A DNA stretch of 64,000 nt. It comes from Chloroflexota bacterium. GTDB taxonomy: Bacteria > Chloroflexota > Ktedonobacteria > Ktedonobacterales > JADMIN01. The notes below the pieces were generated by a model. That model made no database searches and was not told the origin of the DNA. It worked only from the letters and a program-made list of their open reading frames with translations. Of this stretch, positions 62,187 through 64,000 are shown in pieces (position 1 is the first letter of the stretch; each line of letters begins with the position of its first letter). Location: the NCBI GenBank assembly GCA_021323855.1, contig JAJPKE010000034.1, positions 124,001-188,000 on the forward strand, read 5' to 3'. The translations under genes were made by a program, and so were the position numbers.

Positions 62187-63116
62187 ATGTCCGCACAACC
62201 ACCTGTCCAAATAGCACCAGCCGCTTCTCCTTCGGCCTTGAAGCACTGGATTACACGCCATCCGGTCCTCGCCTATCTCATACTAGCCTACGCTGTATGC
62301 TGGGTCATCTTCCTTGTTCCCCTGCTCTCAAAAGAAGGGATTAGCCTTCTTTCCTACAACATCCCGACTGTACTCCCGTTTGTACTGTTGGCTTCTGTGG
62401 TCGGGCTGACCGGCTCTGCCTTCACCGTGACCGCTGTGGTTGACGGGCGGGTTGGTCTACGGGCGCTCGCCAGCCGCTACGTGCGGTGGCGGGTAGGCAT
62501 TCAATGGTATCTGCTCGCTTTCTTTGGGCTGCCGCTGGTGGCCATACTTGGTCTCTGCGTCGGCTACGGCTTTGCTCCGTTCCAGGCACTCCCGCATCAA
62601 CTCCCAGCGGTGCTTAGCTACGTGATCCAGGTGGTGCTGGCTGCAGCCCTGGTCAATCTCTGGGAAGAGACTGGCTGGACTGGTTTCATGTTCACGCGCT
62701 TGCAGCCGCACTATGGCGCCTTAGTTGCCAGTATCTTGGTTGCCGTTTGCTTCGGTGGCATCCACTTCCCTTTGCTCTTCGTCACGGGCGCAGTGACGAC
62801 GGGCAGGCTGTCGCCGAGTCTGTTCTTCCTCGCGCTGCTCGAACTGCTGGTGCTGGGATCAGTCCCGGTGCGGGTACTCGCCGCCTGGCTCTACAACAAC
62901 GTCAAGGGGAGCCTCCTGCTCCTGGGACTGTTCCATGCAGCGTTGGACACCACTACTGGGGCAGTGCTACTGCCACAACTCGTGCCGGGGGGAGGAACCT
63001 ATGCGCAGGTCTTCGGGGCGTTTGCTGTGGCAGCAGTGCTGCTCGTGCTGCTCACACGAGGCCGGCTCTCCTACCGACCCATTCCCGACCTCCAACCAGT
63101 GCCCACCGCATCGTAA
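62187..63116 (+). CDS. CPBP family intramembrane metalloprotease
   Basis: 309 residues from ATG 62187, AGGAGG 8 nt upstream. Eight hydrophobic helices. CPBP motifs: WEETGWTGFMF (EExxxR with Thr instead of Arg), GGIHFPL (first conserved His) and FHAALDTT (second). The EExxxT variant occurs in other Gram-positive relatives, so activity may be retained. Members are CAAX-prenyl-protease-like, involved in bacteriocin self-immunity or signalling. It stands alone and ends at a hairpin. Confidence 0.92.
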   Translation: MSAQPPVQIAPAASPSALKHWITRHPVLAYLILAYAVCWVIFLVPLLSKEGISLLSYNIPTVLPFVLLASVVGLTGSAFTVTAVVDGRVGLRALASRYVRWRVGIQWYLLAFFGLPLVAILGLCVGYGFAPFQALPHQLPAVLSYVIQVVLAAALVNLWEETGWTGFMFTRLQPHYGALVASILVAVCFGGIHFPLLFVTGAVTTGRLSPSLFFLALLELLVLGSVPVRVLAAWLYNNVKGSLLLLGLFHAALDTTTGAVLLPQLVPGGGTYAQVFGAFAVAAVLLVLLTRGRLSYRPIPDLQPVPTAS

Positions 63117-63141
63117 ATGCGCATCAGCACCATAGAACAAT

Positions 63142-63165
63142 GCCCGTCGGAACTGACCGACGGGC
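63142..63165. terminator. Hairpin between convergent genes
   Basis: GCCCGTCGG-aactga-CCGACGGGC, a 9-bp perfect stem 25 bp after the CPBP stop. Flanking CAATG and CATTG could lengthen it. The next gene is convergent at 63365, so the hairpin may serve both, though it has no U-tract. Confidence 0.75.
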
Positions 63166-63364
63166 CACATTGCAGCACGTATGTTAATTGCCTTGCAACC
63201 ATTCCTTGATGCGCCTGAAGTCGCCGGCGCTGTACTACTTCACGCGACGGTCAACATTGAAAGTCACCAACATACAACGATTACCGAGCCAGCAGAGATG
63301 TCCAGTGGGTAGTTGTTCGGGTCTTGGAATGAGCAAAGGAGAGGATGTAGAACCAGGCCAGAGG

Positions 63365-63670
63365 TCATTCCGCATGCAAAGACCTTTTTATGTGCCATGT
63401 TTTGCGCACCTCAAATAGGAGGACGACTATCATGCCAGTTAGTGGAATTACCATCAACCAAGTGAAGGTAGGCATCAGTGTCCCCTCTGGCGATGTGACA
63501 CTGGCGAGAAAGACGTAACTGCCCATCACTACTGTAAGGAGGGTAGACAGATAAATCTGCCATTGTGATTGTCGTTGCATTACAGGTCGCTGGATCATGC
63601 GCAGATACACGATCAGGGCAGTACAGAGTGCTGCAACGATAAGCAACGCAGCAAAAATCGGTTCAGGCAT
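63365..63670 (-). CDS. Small membrane protein
   Basis: 101 residues from ATG 63670, AGG 8 nt upstream. Three hydrophobic helices: FAALLIVAALCTALIVYLRM, IYLSTLLTVVMGSYVFLAS and FTWLMVIPLTGMIVVLLFEV. Basic C-terminus RKTWHIKRSLHAE faces the cytoplasm by the positive-inside rule. No family recognised. The downstream partial gene has similar character, so the two may be paired. Confidence 0.75.
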   Translation of the reverse strand: MPEPIFAALLIVAALCTALIVYLRMIQRPVMQRQSQWQIYLSTLLTVVMGSYVFLASVTSPEGTLMPTFTWLMVIPLTGMIVVLLFEVRKTWHIKRSLHAE

Positions 63671-63815
63671 AATGTCAGCCTCTCAGATAACTACTATTGG
63701 GACCTTCTCAACATTCTCACTACTTGACGAAGCTGAACGAGACAAAAGCCAATTGCGAAGGTGGTGCCGAAGGCCGCTGGATATCAACGGGTGCCTCAAC
63801 TGGTGGGTACTTCAG

Positions 63816-64000
63816 TTAAGGCAACGCCCGGAGAGTGCCCACGATGACTCCAGCCCACAATGCTGCAATAGCAATGTACATCGGCCATTGGCGGGCATGT
63901 CCTCGCTGGATGCCATAGCTTGCGGCGAGCAGGCCGATGGCGAAACAACTTGCACCGATAGTACTGAGGGTATCCAGCCCATGACGGACCACTCCAACCA
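63816..64000 (-). CDS. C-terminal end of a small membrane protein (partial)
   Basis: The frame runs off the right edge; about 61 residues are visible, too short to be flagged by a simple start-to-stop scan. Two hydrophobic helices are evident: STIGASCFAIGLLAASYGIQ and MYIAIAALWAGVIVGTLRA, ending in LP. The pattern matches the previous small membrane protein in size and spacing. The full gene lies beyond the window. Confidence 0.7.
   Translation of the reverse strand, partial: VGVVRHGLDTLSTIGASCFAIGLLAASYGIQRGHARQWPMYIAIAALWAGVIVGTLRALP

Noticed and set aside
1..64000. CRISPR arrays, tRNA, rRNA, integrases, transposases and phage genes
   Set aside because: Searched by eye on both strands; none seen. 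The tRNA-like GGTTCGA strings belong to the hairpin repeats.

Overview
The window reads as ordinary chromosome from a GC-rich, Gram-positive-like environmental bacterium. The best guess is a Ktedonobacteria-type member of the Chloroflexota. The evidence is the mix of families: Pro/Tyr-rich DUF4190 proteins, KGG stress protein, Uma2, TIR-SUMF1, an HTH-cyclase fusion, DUF4097, a SpoIIE/STAS module, ECF41, and many lipoproteins with an L-x-G/A-C lipobox. This is inference from gene content; there is no rRNA, tRNA, CRISPR array, transposase or phage block to settle it. About 48 genes lie on both strands in short operons. AGGAGG-type ribosome binding sites decide many starts.

Layout. 1-6 kb: end of a coiled-coil SF1 helicase, a Uma2 protein, a small unknown and a Lon-like protease. 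6-11 kb: MoxR ATPase, VWA protein and RsmG as one minus-strand run. 11-18 kb: YggT, two DUF4190 proteins, a glyoxalase-methyltransferase fusion divergent from a LysR regulator with a clear T-N11-A box between them, a lone receiver protein, PlsX and a KGG stress protein. 18-26 kb: carotenoid-desaturase-like oxidoreductase, then a partner-switching set (STAS protein; a 962-residue membrane protein carrying GAF, SpoIIE phosphatase and anti-sigma-type kinase) around a disulfide oxidoreductase. 28-34 kb: an ECF41 sigma factor with its target epimerase and a near-textbook ECF41 promoter, then a two-component pair. 34-42 kb: MATE transporter behind a CRP-type site, isochorismatase-like hydrolase, WYL regulator, two tandem paralogous membrane-anchored proteins, an orphan peptide-binding lipoprotein. 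42-49 kb: MocR regulator, HTH-cyclase fusion, sigma-like factor with a small partner, DrrAB-type ABC exporter. 49-54 kb: a nonapeptide-repeat protein and a DUF4097 protein whose upstream regions share an operator-like motif, with a membrane protein and a J-domain protein between. 54-64 kb: TIR-SUMF1, thioesterase, DfsB-like protein, zinc-binding protein, DinD, membrane proteins, histidine phosphatase, CPBP protease.

Two themes tie the window together. First, it is rich in regulation (two sigma-like factors, two receivers, LysR, WYL, MocR, XRE, anti-sigma partner switching), and several binding sites can be read directly. Second, it carries families of short non-coding repeats: composite hairpin elements of about 118 bp in copies with different arms, 10-16 bp palindromes centred on AA or GA, and in-frame 9-bp minisatellites that build linkers in unrelated proteins. 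No known defence or mobile system is complete here. The best candidates for something undescribed are the shared operator at 49.1 and 52.4 kb with its repeat proteins, the sigma-like/HTH-cyclase cluster at 44-47 kb, and the composite hairpin repeats.
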